From contig NZ_JABFCZ010000014.1 in assembly GCF_014692675.1 (NCBI RefSeq), forward strand, positions 1-64,000: DNA of 64,000 bases. The letters run 5' to 3'. The stretch is from Roseibium aggregatum (GTDB lineage Bacteria > Pseudomonadota > Alphaproteobacteria > Rhizobiales > Stappiaceae). Below are positions 8,778 to 17,995 of this stretch, piece by piece (within the stretch, counting starts at the first letter, position 1; the number at the start of each line of letters is the position of its first letter). The notes beneath the pieces were generated by a model. The model was not told where the DNA came from. It saw only the letters and a list, made by a program, of their open reading frames with translations, and did not search any database. The position numbers and the translations under genes were made by a program.

Positions 8778-10604
8778 ATGCGCCTTGACCCTGCCGTGTT
8801 TTCGGCCTCGCCTGCCTCGCCAGATACAGATCTCGGGGACCTACCGGAATGGGACCTGACCGATCTCTACAGCGCCATCGATGCGCCGGAGGTCGCCGGC
8901 GACCTGGCTGCCGGGCTCGACCGGGCGAAGACCTTCGAGGCGTCCTACAAGGGCCGGCTTGCCGATCTTGCAGCCAACAATGTGCCCGCCCTTGTGACCG
9001 CGATCCGGGCCTACGAGGAGCTTGAAGACCACCTCGGGCGGCTGATTTCCTATGCGGGGCTGGTCTATTCGGGCAACACCACCGATCCGGCACGGCAGAA
9101 GTTCTACGGCGACGTGCAGGAGCAGATCACCACGGCCGGCTCGCATCTGCTGTTCTTCACCCTGGAATTCAACCGCATCGAGGACGACGTCATCGAGGCG
9201 GCCTTCAAGACGCCGGGCCTGGAGCATTACCGGCCGTGGATCGAGGATCTGCGCAAGGACCGGCCGTACCAGCTGGAAGACCGGGTCGAGCAGCTCTTCC
9301 ATGAAAAATCCGTCACCGGCCGGGGTGCATGGAACCGGCTGTTCGATGAAACCATCGCCTCTCTCACATTCGAGGTGGATGGCAAGGAACTGGCGATCGA
9401 GCCGACCCTGAATTTCCTGCAGCATCCGTCTCCGGAAAAGCGCAAGGCGGCGGCGGAAGCCCTTGCGAAGACTTTTTCGGAAAACCTGCGCATCTTCACG
9501 CTGATCACCAACACCCTTGCCAAGGACAAGGAAATCTCCGACCGCTGGCGGCATTTCACGGATATCGCCGACAGCCGTCACCTGGCCAACCGGGTGGAAC
9601 GCGAGGTGGTTGACGCGATGGTGTCGGCGGTACGCGACGCCTATCCGCGCCTGTCCCACCGTTATTACGTGCTGAAGGCCAAGTGGCTCGGCATGGACCA
9701 GCTCAATCACTGGGACCGCAACGCGCCGCTGCCGAAGGCCGATACGAAGGTGATCTCCTGGTCGGAAGCGAAGGAGACGGTGCTGTCGGCCTATGGCGCG
9801 TTTTCGCCGGACATGGCCGATATCGCCGGCCGGTTCTTTGACAAGAACTGGATCGATGCGCCCGCCCGGTCCGGCAAGGCGCCGGGGGCGTTTGCCCATC
9901 CGACCGTGCCGAGCGCGCATCCTTACGTGCTGGTGAATTACCAGGGCAAGACCCGCGACGTGATGACGCTGGCCCACGAGCTCGGCCACGGCGTGCATCA
10001 GGTTCTGGCGGCCCCCAACGGCGCGCTGATGGCGCCGACGCCGCTCACCCTTGCCGAAACCGCCAGCGTGTTCGGCGAGATGCTGACGTTCAAGTCGCTT
10101 CTGGAAAAGGCGCAGACGAAGGAAGAGCGGAAGATCATGCTCGCCTCAAAGGCGGAGGACATGATCAACACGGTCGTGCGCCAGATCGCCTTCTACACTT
10201 TTGAGCGCAAGCTGCACACGGAACGGCGCAACGGCGAACTGACCGCTGACAAGATCGGCGAGCTGTGGATGTCGGTACAGGGCGAAAGTCTCGGACCCGC
10301 GATCAAGATGCAGCCGGGCTATGAATGCTTCTGGACCTATATCCCGCATTTCATCCACTCGCCGTTCTACGTTTACGCCTATGCCTTCGGCGACTGTCTG
10401 GTGAACTCGCTTTATGCGGTCTACGAGGAGGCGGAGGCCGGCTTCCAGGAGAAGTACTTCGATCTTCTGAAGGCCGGGGGCACCAAGCATCACTCGGAAC
10501 TGCTTGCGCCGTTCGGTCTCAGCGCAAGCGATCCGGATTTCTGGAAAAAGGGTCTGTCGGTGATCGAGCGGATCATTGACGAGTTGGAAGAACTGGACGG
10601 CTAG
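8778..10604 (+). CDS. pepF: M3-family oligoendopeptidase (PepF type)
   Basis: 608 aa from the ATG at 8778, which has a GGAGA ribosome site 7 bases upstream. The open frame extends 31 codons further up without support. The zinc motif 'AHELGHGVHQ' gives ligands His400 and His404 and catalytic Glu401. The downstream glutamate is in 'PLTLAETASVFGEML', and the C-terminal 'IPHFIHSPFYVYAYAFG' is typical of the PepF/M3B group. It is a cytoplasmic metallopeptidase that degrades short peptides, and the length fits the family. It is followed 29 bases later by the DUF3445 gene, probably in one transcript. Confidence 0.93.
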   Translation: MRLDPAVFSASPASPDTDLGDLPEWDLTDLYSAIDAPEVAGDLAAGLDRAKTFEASYKGRLADLAANNVPALVTAIRAYEELEDHLGRLISYAGLVYSGNTTDPARQKFYGDVQEQITTAGSHLLFFTLEFNRIEDDVIEAAFKTPGLEHYRPWIEDLRKDRPYQLEDRVEQLFHEKSVTGRGAWNRLFDETIASLTFEVDGKELAIEPTLNFLQHPSPEKRKAAAEALAKTFSENLRIFTLITNTLAKDKEISDRWRHFTDIADSRHLANRVEREVVDAMVSAVRDAYPRLSHRYYVLKAKWLGMDQLNHWDRNAPLPKADTKVISWSEAKETVLSAYGAFSPDMADIAGRFFDKNWIDAPARSGKAPGAFAHPTVPSAHPYVLVNYQGKTRDVMTLAHELGHGVHQVLAAPNGALMAPTPLTLAETASVFGEMLTFKSLLEKAQTKEERKIMLASKAEDMINTVVRQIAFYTFERKLHTERRNGELTADKIGELWMSVQGESLGPAIKMQPGYECFWTYIPHFIHSPFYVYAYAFGDCLVNSLYAVYEEAEAGFQEKYFDLLKAGGTKHHSELLAPFGLSASDPDFWKKGLSVIERIIDELEELDG

Positions 10605-10633
10605 CGTGGTCGTTCTCCAGAGGAGCAACGCGG

Positions 10634-11542
10634 ATGGCTTTTCGGCACACGCCCTATGACGGGTCGAAGCGTCCCTTCACTGTCGGGCTCGAACCGGTCG
10701 ATTTCTCCCGCTGGCTGGATCCGGACGGATATCTGGTTGCGCATCTGAAGCGCAAGATTGAGCTTCTGGAAACGGCGCATACCCAAGTGTTCCGGGCCGA
10801 ATCCGGAACCGAAGAGGCCCAGGCCGAAGTGCTGGACCTGATCCTTGGCGATCTCGCCGCCCATCACACGTCGACCCATTCGGTTTCGTCCGATGCGGTG
10901 GAGGTTCTGGACGGCGGTCCGACCGTTCGCCTTGCCGATTATGCGCCGCTTGAGGCCGCGTCCCGGCTGGTGCAGGAAGACCTGGTCCTGATGCTAAAAG
11001 GGCAGGACGGTTACAGGCTCGCCGCCGCGTCGCTGTGCTTTCCCTCATCCTGGTCGCTTGCAGAAAAGTTCGGCCAGTCGATGCATTCCATCCATGACAA
11101 TGTGCCCGGCTTCAACGATGGCCGGATGGGGCAGGTGGTCGCGCGGATCTTCGACAACCTGACCAGCGAACAGCTTGTCGGCCGCTACAACTGGTCGATC
11201 TACGACGATCCGGACCTGCATCATCCGCAGGCCAAGCGGCTTGCGCCGCAGATCGTGGAAGAAGGGGCCGGCGCGCTTGCCCATCTTTTCGTTCGCGTCG
11301 AACGGCAGACCCTGCGCCGGCTGCCTGTGTCGGGCGATATCCTGTTCACCATCAAGATCCATCACGATCCGGTCTCGCTGTTGAAGGCCCATGAGCGGGG
11401 AGCGGACCTGGCGGCCGGTCTGGCGGCCCAGCTGCGCGATCTCGACGACCGGCAGGTCGCCTACAAGGGGCTCACCCGCTACCGGGCGGCGATTGCGGAG
11501 GAACTGGAAAACCTTGCGCCGTCCGCGCCGGAGGCGGTGTAG
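10634..11542 (+). CDS. haem-dependent oxidative N-demethylase-like protein (DUF3445)
   Basis: 302 aa. The family pattern is clear: 'HTPYDG' start, 'WLDPDGYL', 'VQEDLVLML', the diagnostic 'LCFPSSWSLAEKFGQSM', then 'IHDNVPGFN' and 'YNWSIYDDP'. The described relative (HODM of Pseudomonas mendocina) removes a methyl group from dimethylamine using a PAS-like haem domain plus electron-transfer subunits. None of those partner subunits is encoded next to this gene, so the substrate and electron donor are unknown. It lies between pepF and an AarF-type kinase on the same strand. Confidence 0.8.
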   Translation: MAFRHTPYDGSKRPFTVGLEPVDFSRWLDPDGYLVAHLKRKIELLETAHTQVFRAESGTEEAQAEVLDLILGDLAAHHTSTHSVSSDAVEVLDGGPTVRLADYAPLEAASRLVQEDLVLMLKGQDGYRLAAASLCFPSSWSLAEKFGQSMHSIHDNVPGFNDGRMGQVVARIFDNLTSEQLVGRYNWSIYDDPDLHHPQAKRLAPQIVEEGAGALAHLFVRVERQTLRRLPVSGDILFTIKIHHDPVSLLKAHERGADLAAGLAAQLRDLDDRQVAYKGLTRYRAAIAEELENLAPSAPEAV

Positions 11543-11639
11543 GTAGCGTTCGCGCATTCCCTTTGTTCCGGCGATGATCTGGCCGCGCCGAACTGCGTAC
11601 CTAAATTATTGACGGCATAACCGGAGACTTGCAGACGTC

Positions 11640-13019
11640 ATGGCAGGGGAAAAGGATCGCGAGGCAAACCGGCTGACGGGCCGGGTCGGGCGCTATGCAA
11701 AGGTCGGGACCAGTGTCGGCGGCATCGCCGCCAAGCTCGCCGGTGCGCGCCTGTTCGGCATCGACCTCGACAGCGAAAAGAACGCGGCCGAAATCGCCGC
11801 AGCACTTGGCGGGCTCAAGGGTCCGCTGATGAAGGTCGCGCAATTGCTGTCGACCATTCCCGACGTCCTGCCGCCGGAATACACCACCGAACTGGCGAAG
11901 CTTCAGGCCAATGCGCCGCCCATGGGCTGGGCCTTCGTCAAGCGGCGGATGCGGTCGGAACTTGGCGCCGACTGGCAATCCAGGTTCAAGGACTTCGGCA
12001 AGGAGCCTGCGGCGGCCGCCTCGCTCGGCCAGGTTCACCGGGCGGTCGCGCACGATGGCCGCGAGCTTGCCTGCAAGTTGCAATATCCCGACATGGCGTC
12101 CGCGGTCGAAGCCGACCTGAAACAGCTGCAGATGCTGTTTTCGATCCACCGGCGCATGCAGGCGGCAATCGACACAAGGGAGATCTCCAAGGAAATCAGC
12201 GCCCGGGTGCGCGAGGAACTCGACTATGTGCGCGAAGCGGCCCACATGGCCGTCTACCGGGCCATGCTTGCGGACAATGACCGGATCCGGGTTCCCGAAG
12301 TGGTCGACGAGCTGTCGACCGGGCGCCTCCTGACCATGAACTGGCTCGAAGGCGCGCCGCTGCTTGAGTTCAAGGAGCACAGCCTGGAGGAACGCAACCT
12401 CCTGGCCACCACCATGTTCCAGGCCTGGTGGCACCCTTTCAGCCACTACGGACTTATCCACGGCGATCCGCATCTGGGCAATTACACGGTGTTTCAGGAA
12501 GACGGCAAACCCGCCGGCATCAACCTGCTCGACTACGGGTGCATCCGCATCTTCCCGGAAAGCTTCGTCGAAGGGGTCGTCGATCTTTATCTGGGACTGC
12601 TGGAGGAGGACGAGGCCCGGGTTGTGTCGGCCTATGAGCGCTGGGGCTTCAAGGATCTCAAGCGCGAGATGATCGACGTCCTCAATATCTGGGCGCGGTT
12701 CATCTACGGGCCGCTTCTCACCGACCGTGTGCGCTCCATCGCGGACGGGGTGAGTCCCGCAGAATACGGGCGCAAGGAGGCGTTTCGTGTCCACAGCGCC
12801 TTGAAAGAACTCGGGCGGGTCACTGTGCCGCAGGAATTCGTCTTCATGGACCGCGCGGCGATAGGTCTCGGCGGCGTTTTTCTTCACTTGCGCGCCGAAT
12901 TGAATTTTTTCCGTCTTTTCAACGAACAAATCGAAGATTTTTCAGCAAAAACAGTGGCGGAACGGCAGCGGAAAGTGCTTGCCTCGGTGGGCTTTCCTTT
13001 TGAAAAATCTGCTGCCTGA
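11640..13019 (+). CDS. AarF/UbiB (ADCK) family atypical kinase
   Basis: 459 aa. Motifs in order: the N-terminal 'KVAQLLSTIPDVLPPEY', which stands where the family's KxGQ motif normally is; the Ala-rich loop 'AAAASLGQVHRA' in place of a glycine loop; the ATP-binding Lys in 'LACKLQYP'; the catalytic loop 'HGDPHLGNY'; and the metal-binding 'DYG' in 'LLDYGCIR'. UbiB/COQ8 relatives support ubiquinone biosynthesis as ATPases. The classic UbiB has C-terminal membrane helices, which I do not see here, so this is better called an AarF-domain protein than UbiB itself. The next gene (cytochrome oxidase subunit) is 120 bases away. Confidence 0.88.
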   Translation: MAGEKDREANRLTGRVGRYAKVGTSVGGIAAKLAGARLFGIDLDSEKNAAEIAAALGGLKGPLMKVAQLLSTIPDVLPPEYTTELAKLQANAPPMGWAFVKRRMRSELGADWQSRFKDFGKEPAAAASLGQVHRAVAHDGRELACKLQYPDMASAVEADLKQLQMLFSIHRRMQAAIDTREISKEISARVREELDYVREAAHMAVYRAMLADNDRIRVPEVVDELSTGRLLTMNWLEGAPLLEFKEHSLEERNLLATTMFQAWWHPFSHYGLIHGDPHLGNYTVFQEDGKPAGINLLDYGCIRIFPESFVEGVVDLYLGLLEEDEARVVSAYERWGFKDLKREMIDVLNIWARFIYGPLLTDRVRSIADGVSPAEYGRKEAFRVHSALKELGRVTVPQEFVFMDRAAIGLGGVFLHLRAELNFFRLFNEQIEDFSAKTVAERQRKVLASVGFPFEKSAA

Positions 13020-13139
13020 TCCGCTCCGGCACGTTATTGCAGGTTGACGAATGTACGTTTGTTTACGCAAAACGTTGCCCACTCCGTCGGCTTTCATGTA
13101 AGAAGTTTGCCGACGACAGCTTTTCAATCGGGGGACTAC

Positions 13140-13421
13140 ATGTCTGATAATTCCGCGCCCGCAATGGACTACGAGGCACACGAGGCCACCTACGAGGGAT
13201 TTATTAATATCTCAAAGGTCGGCACCGTCGCCGTTCTCAATATCGTCCTGTGCCTGATCCTGTTCTCGTTCGGCGGCACCGCCGCCGTCGTTTTCGGATG
13301 GCTCATGCTGATCGCGACGATGGTTGCTGCCGCAATCGGTCTCGCACTCGGTGCGAAGGGTTGGGTCCCGTCCATGGCCGTCTTCGTGCTGACTGCCCTT
13401 CTGGCGATCCTGACCGTCTAA
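13140..13421 (+). CDS. aa3-type cytochrome c oxidase subunit IV
   Basis: 93 aa from the ATG at 13140, chosen because the family begins just before 'MDYEAHEATYEGFI', with a GGGGGA ribosome site upstream. The soluble N-terminal hook is followed by two or three hydrophobic segments ('VLNIVLCLILFSFGG', 'FGWLMLIATMVAAAIGLAL', 'PSMAVFVLTALLAIL'). This accessory subunit stabilises the aa3 terminal oxidase in the inner membrane of many Alphaproteobacteria. The catalytic subunits are not in the window. It is followed by a terminator and then the transhydrogenase operon. Confidence 0.85.
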   Translation: MSDNSAPAMDYEAHEATYEGFINISKVGTVAVLNIVLCLILFSFGGTAAVVFGWLMLIATMVAAAIGLALGAKGWVPSMAVFVLTALLAILTV

Positions 13422-13431
13422 TCGATCCATG

Positions 13432-13469
13432 AAAAGGCATCCTTGGTGCGCGCCCGGGATGCTTTTTTT
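13432..13469 (+). terminator. intrinsic terminator before pntAA
   Basis: Arms AAAAGGCATCC and GGGATGCTTTTTTT around a GC-rich loop. It separates the oxidase subunit gene from the pnt genes. Confidence 0.7.
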
Positions 13470-13486
13470 CTCTTGGGAGGTTACCC

Positions 13487-14626
13487 ATGAAAATTGCTGT
13501 GCCGCGTGAAAGCGACGCGGATGAAACACGCGTGGCCGCAACGCCCGATACGGTCAAGAAGCTGATCGGTCTGGGAGCCACGGTGTCCGTCGAAAAAGGG
13601 GCCGGTGTGGCCTCGCGCATACTCGACGCCGATTTCAAGGATGCGGGCGCCACGATTTCCGCAAGTGCCGCAGCCACGCTCAAGGACGCGGACGTTGTTC
13701 TGAAGGTCCGCCGGCCGAACGCCGATGAACTCAAGGCAATGAAGAGCGGTGCGCTCGTCATTGCCACCATGGACCCTTACGGCCATGAGGATGAGGTCAA
13801 GGCAATGGCCGAAGCCGGTGTCGCCGCCTTCGCCATGGAATTCATGCCGCGCATCACCCGCGCCCAGGTCATGGACGTCCTGTCCTCGCAGGCGAACCTT
13901 GCCGGCTATCAGGCCGTGATCGAGGGCGCCTACGAATATGACCGCGCCATGCCGATGATGATGACTGCCGCCGGCACCGTTCCCGCAGCCCGTGTCTTCG
14001 TCATGGGCGCCGGCGTTGCCGGCCTCCAGGCGATTGCGACCGCGCGCCGTCTCGGCGCCGTGGTGAGCGCCACGGACGTCCGTCCGGCTGCAAAGGAACA
14101 GGTCGAATCGCTCGGTGCGAAATTCATCGCCGTCGAGGACGAAGAGTTCAAGCAGGCCGAAACCGCCGGCGGCTATGCCAAGCAGATGTCCGAGGAATAC
14201 CAGAAGAAGCAGGCCGAACTGGTCGCTTCCCACATTGCCAAGCAGGACATCGTCATCACGACCGCGCTTATTCCCGGACGGCCGGCGCCGAAGCTGGTCT
14301 CCAAGGACATGCTCGCCAGCATGAAGCCCGGTTCCGTCATCGTCGACCTCGCGGTCGAGCGGGGCGGGAACGTGGAAGGTGCCAAGCCGGGCAAGGTGGC
14401 GACCGTTTCCAACGTCAAGATCGTTGGCCATCTCAACATGGCCGGCCGGATCGGAGCTTCCGCCTCCGCTCTTTACGCCAAGAACCTGTTCGCGTTCCTG
14501 GAAACCATGATCGACAAGGAAACCAAGTCGCTGAAGCCCGATTGGGAAGACCAGCTGGTGACCGCAACCGTCCTGACCCGCGATGGAAAGGTGGTTCATC
14601 CCGCCTTTGCACCGGCAGAGGCCTAA
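13487..14626 (+). CDS. pntAA: NAD(P) transhydrogenase subunit alpha, part 1
   Basis: 379 aa. This is the NAD(H)-binding domain I of the proton-translocating transhydrogenase, which drives NADPH formation from NADH with the proton-motive force. It starts '[21 protein letters not shown]' (core '[12 protein letters not shown]'), typical of the alanine-dehydrogenase-like fold. The dinucleotide site '[20 protein letters not shown]' lies near residue 165, and the mobile-loop region near 230-260. The ATG follows a GGGAGG ribosome site. Domain I is a separate polypeptide here, as in Rhodospirillum rubrum, rather than fused as in E. coli. First gene of a three-gene operon. Confidence 0.95.
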   Translation: MKIAVPRESDADETRVAATPDTVKKLIGLGATVSVEKGAGVASRILDADFKDAGATISASAAATLKDADVVLKVRRPNADELKAMKSGALVIATMDPYGHEDEVKAMAEAGVAAFAMEFMPRITRAQVMDVLSSQANLAGYQAVIEGAYEYDRAMPMMMTAAGTVPAARVFVMGAGVAGLQAIATARRLGAVVSATDVRPAAKEQVESLGAKFIAVEDEEFKQAETAGGYAKQMSEEYQKKQAELVASHIAKQDIVITTALIPGRPAPKLVSKDMLASMKPGSVIVDLAVERGGNVEGAKPGKVATVSNVKIVGHLNMAGRIGASASALYAKNLFAFLETMIDKETKSLKPDWEDQLVTATVLTRDGKVVHPAFAPAEA

Positions 14627-14637
14627 GGAGGGAAGTT

Positions 14638-15111
14638 ATGAGCGAATTGTCTCAAAGCGAAATTCTGGAGCGGGCGAATGCTGCGGCGGATGCCGCACGT
14701 GAAGCCGCGACAACGGCACATGACGCGGCCGTGGCCGCGCAGGGCTATGTGGACCAGCTGACGGCCGGTGCCGGCGATACCGCCATGCATGTGGCGGCAT
14801 CGGGAAGCGTGGTCGAACCGTTCGTGTTCCTGTTCTCGGTGTTCGTGCTGGCGATCTTCGTCGGCTACTACGTCGTCTGGTCGGTGACCCCGGCCCTGCA
14901 CACACCGCTGATGGCGGTGACGAACGCCATCTCGTCCGTGATCGTCGTCGGCGCGCTTCTGGCCGTCGGCGTCGACCTGACGGCAGGCGACGGGGCGCTG
15001 ATGGCGCGGATCTTCGGGTTCCTGGCCTTGGTGCTGGCAAGCGTGAATATCTTCGGCGGCTTCCTCGTGACCAGCCGCATGCTTGCCATGTACAAGAAAA
15101 AGCAGCGATAG
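14638..15111 (+). CDS. pntAB: NAD(P) transhydrogenase subunit alpha, part 2
   Basis: 157 aa from the ATG at 14638, 11 bases after pntAA and preceded by AAGGAGGGAA. This is the short membrane part of domain II. An Ala-rich N-terminal helix (about 1-60) is followed by three to four hydrophobic segments: '[21 protein letters not shown]', '[15 protein letters not shown]' and '[20 protein letters not shown]'. With PntB it forms the proton channel. The N-terminal extension is longer than in the shortest homologues but is repetitive and probably harmless. Confidence 0.93.
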   Translation: MSELSQSEILERANAAADAAREAATTAHDAAVAAQGYVDQLTAGAGDTAMHVAASGSVVEPFVFLFSVFVLAIFVGYYVVWSVTPALHTPLMAVTNAISSVIVVGALLAVGVDLTAGDGALMARIFGFLALVLASVNIFGGFLVTSRMLAMYKKKQR

Positions 15112-15123
15112 GAGGCCGATCTG

Positions 15124-16518
15124 ATGTCTGCAAATATCACGGCGCTCCTCTACCTCGTTTCCGCCGTTCTCTTCATCATGGCGCTTCGCGGCCTGTCCAG
15201 CCCGGAAAGCTCGCGCAAGGGCAACTACTACGGCATGCTCGGCATGACCATTGCCGTGGTCACGACCCTGCTTGCCTCCGGCGTCACCATGGGCTCCGGG
15301 ATCCTGATCCTGGCCGGTGTGGCTATCGGCGGGGGCATCGGCGCGGTTATCGCCCGGCGCATCCCCATGACCGCCATGCCGCAGCTGGTTGCCGCGTTCC
15401 ACTCCCTGGTGGGCCTGGCGGCGGTTTTCGTGGCTGCGAGCGCGATTTATGCGCCGGAAGCCTTCGGCATCGGCGAACCGGGAAGCATCCACGCCCAGGC
15501 GCTGGTTGAAGCCGCGATCGGTGCCGCGATCGGTGCGATCACCTTCACCGGTTCCGTCATCGCCTTCCTGAAGCTTGACGGACGCATGTCGGGCAAGCCG
15601 ATCATGCTGCCGGGCCGTCACCTGATCAACCTCGCCCTGGCCATTGGCCTGGTCGCCTTGGTGGTCGGTCTGGTCAACACCGAAAGCGCGCTCATCTTCT
15701 GGGGCCTGGTGTTGGCGGCCTTCCTGTTCGGTATCCTGATCATTATCCCGATCGGGGGCGCGGACATGCCGGTGGTGGTCTCCATGCTCAACTCCTATTC
15801 GGGTTGGGCGGCAGCCGGTATCGGCTTCACTCTCGGCAACATGGCCCTGATCATCACCGGCGCGCTCGTCGGTTCGTCGGGTGCGATCCTGTCCTACATC
15901 ATGTGCAAGGGCATGAACCGCTCGTTCATCTCGGTGATCCTCGGCGGCTTCGGCGGCGAGACCGCCGGTCCTGCCGGCGGTGGCGAGGACGATCGTCCGG
16001 TCAAGCAGGGGTCTGCCGAAGATGCCGCCTTCATCATGAAGAACGCGTCCAAGGTCATCATCGTGCCCGGTTACGGCATGGCCGTTGCCCAGGCCCAGCA
16101 TGCCCTGCGTGAATTGTGCGACCTCTTGAAGGAAGAAGGCGTCGAGGTGAAATACGCCATTCACCCGGTTGCCGGCCGCATGCCCGGGCACATGAACGTG
16201 CTCCTGGCGGAAGCCAACGTTCCTTACGACGAGGTGTTCGAGCTGGAAGACATCAACTCCGAATTCGCGCAGGCCGATGTGGCCTATGTGATCGGGGCGA
16301 ACGATGTCACCAACCCGTCGGCCCGTGACGATCCGCAGTCGCCGATCTACGGCATGCCGATCCTCGACGTCGACAAGGCCGGTACGGTTCTCTTCGTCAA
16401 GCGCGGCATGGGTTCCGGTTATGCCGGTATCCAGAACGAGCTGTTCTTCCTCGACAAGACGATGATGCTGTTCGGCGATGCCAAGAAGATGACCGAGGAA
16501 ATCGTCAAGGCGATCTGA
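15124..16518 (+). CDS. pntB: NAD(P) transhydrogenase subunit beta
   Basis: 464 aa, standard length. Eight or nine transmembrane helices fill residues 1-265. The NADP(H)-binding domain III follows, with 'IVPGYGMAVAQAQHA', 'YAIHPVAGRMPGHMNVLLAEA', 'VIGANDVTNPSARDDP' and 'FVKRGMGSGYAG', all invariant family segments. It completes the proton-pumping transhydrogenase with the two preceding genes; the gap from pntAB is 12 bases and carries a GGAGG site. An intrinsic terminator follows. Confidence 0.96.
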   Translation: MSANITALLYLVSAVLFIMALRGLSSPESSRKGNYYGMLGMTIAVVTTLLASGVTMGSGILILAGVAIGGGIGAVIARRIPMTAMPQLVAAFHSLVGLAAVFVAASAIYAPEAFGIGEPGSIHAQALVEAAIGAAIGAITFTGSVIAFLKLDGRMSGKPIMLPGRHLINLALAIGLVALVVGLVNTESALIFWGLVLAAFLFGILIIIPIGGADMPVVVSMLNSYSGWAAAGIGFTLGNMALIITGALVGSSGAILSYIMCKGMNRSFISVILGGFGGETAGPAGGGEDDRPVKQGSAEDAAFIMKNASKVIIVPGYGMAVAQAQHALRELCDLLKEEGVEVKYAIHPVAGRMPGHMNVLLAEANVPYDEVFELEDINSEFAQADVAYVIGANDVTNPSARDDPQSPIYGMPILDVDKAGTVLFVKRGMGSGYAGIQNELFFLDKTMMLFGDAKKMTEEIVKAI

Positions 16519-16540
16519 CCGGTCGAACCATCCGATTTTG

Positions 16541-16575
16541 GAAGGGCGCGGGGTCAATCCTCGCGCCTTTTCTTT
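16541..16575 (+). terminator. terminator of the pnt operon
   Basis: Arms AAGGGCGCGGGG and TCCTCGCGCCTTT (some G:U pairs) followed by TTCTTTT. Confidence 0.7.
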
Positions 16576-16618
16576 TGGAGCTCATGTTCTTTTGCCCGGC
16601 ATGGGGTATAAGCGCCCC

Positions 16619-17284
16619 ATGACCGCGCCCGCTGCCTTTGTCTACAATCCGCCTGTGGAGCCCTGGCTGGAAATCCTCCACCGGGATGAGGATTTGTTGG
16701 TGGTCAACAAGCCGAGCGGCCTGTTGAGCGTGCCGGGAAAGGCCGCCGAACACGCCGATTGCGTCGAGGCGCGTGCCCGTGAAGCCTGTCCGGAAGCAAG
16801 GATCGTCCATCGGCTCGATATGGATACCTCCGGCATATTGGTGCTTGCCATGAACGCTGCCGCGCACCGGCATCTGGGGCTTCAGTTTGAGCGCCGCAAA
16901 ACGAAGAAGACCTATGTTGCCAGGGTCTGGGGGCAAGTGGCCGCGGACGAGGGCGAGGTCGATCTGCCGCTCATCTGCGACTGGCCCAACCGGCCCAAGC
17001 AAATGGTGTGTCACGAACGCGGCAAGCCGGCGCTGACGCGCTGGAGGGTCGCGGACCGGGATGAGGTTTCGACGCGGGTGAGGCTCGATCCGTTCACCGG
17101 CCGCTCGCATCAGCTCAGGGTGCACATGCTGGCCCTCGGCCATCCGATCCTCGGCGATCGTTTTTATGCCGAGGCGGAAGCGCTTGACGCTTCTGATCGG
17201 CTCGCGCTGCATGCCGAGGAACTGACCCTGCATCATCCAGCCGATGGCAGACTGGTCACCTTCCGCGCGAAGTGTCCGTTCTGA
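16619..17284 (+). CDS. rluA: RluA-type RNA pseudouridine synthase
   Basis: 221 aa from the ATG at 16619; another in-frame ATG lies at 16601. It is very close to E. coli RluA along its whole length: 'YNPPVEPWLEIL', 'VVNKPSGLLSVPG', the catalytic 'VHRLDMDTSGILV' (Asp of HRLD), 'LPLICDWPNRPKQMVC', and 'GRSHQLRVHMLALGHPILGDRFY'. RluA makes pseudouridine at 23S rRNA position 746 and tRNA position 32. There is no S4 domain, as expected for this small subgroup. The gene sits after the pnt terminator and converges with the flavodoxin-fold gene. Confidence 0.92.
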   Translation: MTAPAAFVYNPPVEPWLEILHRDEDLLVVNKPSGLLSVPGKAAEHADCVEARAREACPEARIVHRLDMDTSGILVLAMNAAAHRHLGLQFERRKTKKTYVARVWGQVAADEGEVDLPLICDWPNRPKQMVCHERGKPALTRWRVADRDEVSTRVRLDPFTGRSHQLRVHMLALGHPILGDRFYAEAEALDASDRLALHAEELTLHHPADGRLVTFRAKCPF

Positions 17285-17290
17285 GAGGTT

Positions 17291-17884
17291 TCAGACGGCC
17301 TGCCGCCCCAGGTCCTCGACCTGCTTCAGCCATCTCTTGCGTTTCTCGTCGCCGACCGCCTCCACCATGCCGAAAACCGTGTCGCGGACAGGTTTGAAGC
17401 CGATGAACTTCAGGATATTGCGCTCCAGGCTCTTGAGGCTGTGCCCGCCGTACCAGAAGCGGTAGATCAGGGCGGGCATGCCCATGGTCACGATGACCCG
17501 GGCGGATTTGCCCGTCAGCCGGCCCTTGGGCCATTTGCCTTCCTCGGCGGGTTCGAAGGCGGTATCGCGGTGAAACACCTGCTCCAGGAAGGCTTTCGTC
17601 AGGGCGGGCAGGGTTCCAAGCCATAGCGGATAGATCAGGACCACATGGTCCGCGGCAAGCATCTCCTGCGTGATCTGCTCCAGGGCCGCCGGGACCGGTG
17701 CGGTGTCGTAGTCTTTCGCCGATCGCAGGATGGGAAAGTCGAGATCTGCGACCCGGACCACATCGACAATGTGTCCGCCTGCTTCCGCGCCCTGGCGATA
17801 GCTTTGGGCAAGGGCATGGCAGAAATGGTCGGCGTCCGGATCGGGGTGACCGTCGATGACAAGTATTTTGCGTCCGCTGGCCAT
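17291..17884 (-). CDS. NAD(P)H-dependent flavodoxin-fold oxidoreductase
   Basis: 197 aa. The Flavodoxin_2 fold is shown by the N-terminal 'ILVIDGHPDPDADHFCHALAQ', the 'ADHVVLIYPLWLGTLPALTKAFLEQVF' strand and loop (core 'YPLWLGTLPA'), and 'VTMGMPALIYRFWYGG'. Relatives are NQO1/MdaB/KefF-type quinone reductases that transfer two electrons from NAD(P)H via FMN or FAD. No potassium-efflux gene (kefC) is adjacent, so the KefF label is not supported. It is convergent with rluA, with 6 bases between stop codons. Confidence 0.85.
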   Translation of the reverse strand: MASGRKILVIDGHPDPDADHFCHALAQSYRQGAEAGGHIVDVVRVADLDFPILRSAKDYDTAPVPAALEQITQEMLAADHVVLIYPLWLGTLPALTKAFLEQVFHRDTAFEPAEEGKWPKGRLTGKSARVIVTMGMPALIYRFWYGGHSLKSLERNILKFIGFKPVRDTVFGMVEAVGDEKRKRWLKQVEDLGRQAV

Positions 17885-17995
17885 GACCGATGCTCCCTCG
17901 TGAAGTGCGATAAAGGCAGCTTAACGGGTATCGGCGGTGCGGAAAATGATCGAGGTCACGGGCACGCTCGGGGCCTGCCCGCGCAAGGCACCCGG

